Shown here one piece after another: positions 19,766-21,190 of a DNA stretch of 21,190 nucleotides. Source of the DNA: Intoshia linei (Eukaryota; Orthonectida; Rhopaluridae); contig LWCA01000658.1 in NCBI GenBank assembly GCA_001642005.1, positions 1 through 21,190 of the forward strand. Direction: 5' to 3'. The translations under genes and the position numbers were made by a program. Position 1 is the first letter of the stretch. Each line of letters opens with the position of its first letter. Below the pieces are notes generated by a model, which saw nothing but the letters and a program-made list of their open reading frames with translations, had not been told where the DNA came from and did not search any database.

Positions 19766-20504
19766 TGTCGTGAAAAATTTTATACTTACCAATTGAACGA
19801 TAATTGAGATCAATATAAAAACATCATTACATTAACAAAACAGTAATTAAGCAGTGTATTTTAAGCCAGATTAATTTTAGGTTAAATAACAGGGGGGAAA
19901 ATGAACGAAATTGTGTATTATTATAAGCCAAAATTATTCTATACTATTTTAGTCACAAATATTAACTAAAATTAAATCGGTAGGCATAAAATTTTTTTTT
20001 TAATTAAAACATATCCTGTTGAGGAGATTTATTTTTGTTTAAATGTGATCTTTGGAAATTTGATAATGTTATAATTCGAGCTGATTATAAATTAGATAAT
20101 TGTTTATCATTGCTCTGATTTAAATTTTTAATTAAACTAATCTTCTCAATTGTTTAAAAACGTAATCTTCAGGAATTCTATTTTTTTTACACATAACTTA
20201 ATTTAATCTTGAAAGCATTTAGACTAAATTAACTCTTTTATTGTAAAAAAATTTTTTTTGGTTTAATTCTACTGATTTAATTTTAGTTAATATTTGTGAC
20301 TAAAATATTATAATATAATTTTGGCTTATAATAATACACAATTTCGTTCATTTTCCCCGCTGTTATTTAACCTAAAATTAATCTGGCTTAAAATACACTG
20401 CTTTATTACTGTTTTGTTAATGTAATGATGTTTTTATATTGATCTCAATTATCGTTCAATTGGTAGGTATAAAATTTTGATAGGCATAAAATTTTTCACA
20501 ACAA
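19766..20504. mobile_element. Long inverted-repeat (fold-back) element
   Basis: The left arm (about 19766-19985) and right arm (about 20269-20504) are near-perfect reverse complements over about 220 bp, with a spacer of about 283 bp. Shared landmarks are CCAATTGAACGATAATTGAG, GCAGTGTATTTTAAGCCAGA and TAGTCACAAATATTAAC. The right arm carries an extra copy of a 16-bp unit (ATAAAATTTT plus YGATAGGC type) near 20470-20495. No open frame occurs. Long arms and an empty centre fit a Foldback or palindromic MITE. A locally generated palindrome from inverted duplication is the alternative. Confidence 0.8.
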
Positions 20505-21190
20505 CCCAGTTAACATAAAAAAACTAAATGTGACATAGTCACAACTTCAGGGTAAAAAAATCACTTTAATATTCACTTATTTGTATTTGTAAATACTTTA
20601 AAACAAAAAATTTGAAATAATTAATGGTTGTAGAATTAAAAAAATGATATTTTTATACAGCTTATTCCAGTTGATAGATACAAAATTTCAACCCTGATAT
20701 CTAGGCATTGCCAGTGAAAAATAACTTTTAATATATCATTAACCAATATTCTTCAAACTTATGCACTCTTTTGAAAGGTTGATGCTAGTGAATTTAGCAT
20801 TTTTAAGTACAATTTTAATTTTGAATTTATATTTTTGGAAGAATTAAAAAAATTCACGCTTGACATATCTAGGTGATGTTTGTACGAAATACATAACATC
20901 TAACATACCAACAATATATAACACTGTCCGACAAAATTGGCGTTTTTTTTTGATCTGGATAAAATTATAATAGTATTATAGATAATTTCAGGGTGAACAA
21001 AATGATGTAACTCTTGTGGTATGAATCGCTCAAGTTTTTGAAATAATCAGGTAATAGCTTTGTTGCTATAGGCAAACTAATTATTTCATTATTTTTATAA
21101 GTGCCTTAATTACACTTATCCTAATATAAATTTTAGAATATAAAGAATCTTTCTAGGGTAAAATTAACTGTAATTTACGATACCAAGGTT
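20505..21190. other. Right edge: repeat fragments, no gene
   Basis: At 20872-20886 is the second copy of GGTGATGTTTGTACG with its pairing AACATC at 20895-20900. At 20922 CACTGTCCGACAAAATTGGC looks like the terminus of a Tc1/mariner- or pogo-like element entering from the right; its other end would lie beyond the window. On the minus strand about 21055-20990 encodes a protein-like string (LFQKLERFIPQELHHFVHPE) that I could not place and that may belong to this element. Confidence 0.35.

Noticed and set aside
19625-19813. Minus-strand open frame of 62 codons
   Set aside because: It overlaps the start of the fold-back element and has low-complexity content; there is no family pattern.
1-21190. 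Undescribed defence or mobile system, CRISPR array or bacterial operon
   Set aside because: All recognisable genes are eukaryotic with introns, and all recognisable mobile elements are standard DNA transposon families or their remnants.

Overview
The window looks like a piece of a compact, very AT-rich animal nuclear genome, most likely an insect (inference). Each host gene I recognise is a diverged animal gene split by spliceosomal introns. No bacterial-type operons, ribosome binding sites, CRISPR arrays or rRNA were seen. Many introns are extremely short: nine phase-consistent introns of 32 to 41 nt, against five of about 360 to 445 nt or unresolved length, plus one of 96 nt. An insect with fast-evolving proteins and minimal introns fits; a strepsipteran is one guess, but the sequence alone does not fix the species.

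Layout, left to right. 1-2300 holds decayed DNA transposons: a Tigger/jerky-type transposase tail (263-590, minus) and an almost full-length but broken hAT transposase (835-2290, minus). 2756-4215 (plus) carries two host genes packed head to tail: a FITM lipid-droplet/ER protein and, 35 bp after its stop, a PPP1R3-type glycogen-targeting subunit of protein phosphatase 1. 4705-5308 has a small hairpin and a palindromic hAT-like MITE. 5584-6381 (minus) is DAD1, a subunit of oligosaccharyltransferase. 7376-8113 contains hAT termini and a ZBED5-type transposase remnant. 9302-9836 (minus) is a small three-exon gene, possibly a mitochondrial RRM-like protein. 10429-12926 (minus) is a seven-exon AMFR/gp78 ER ubiquitin ligase that ends right after its CUE domain. 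13192-14436 is a Tigger element with both termini, a TA target site and a decayed transposase. 15061-15305 (plus) holds the first exons of a YIPF5/Yip1 gene, facing the 3' end of a kekkon-like LRR-Ig receptor (15332-17387, minus). The right end has a hAT MITE (18298-18832), a long inverted-repeat fold-back element (19766-20504) and other repeats.

Functionally, FITM, DAD1, gp78 and YIPF5 all act at the ER or early secretory pathway; I read this as coincidence of neighbourhood, not an operon. The notable points are the bimodal intron sizes, the 35-bp FITM/PPP1R3 junction with a splice acceptor just upstream of the second gene, the antisense arrangement of YIPF5 and the kekkon-like gene, and a gp78 that lacks the region C-terminal to CUE. 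I did not find an undescribed defence or mobile system with recognisable function; most unexplained sequence is transposon-derived.
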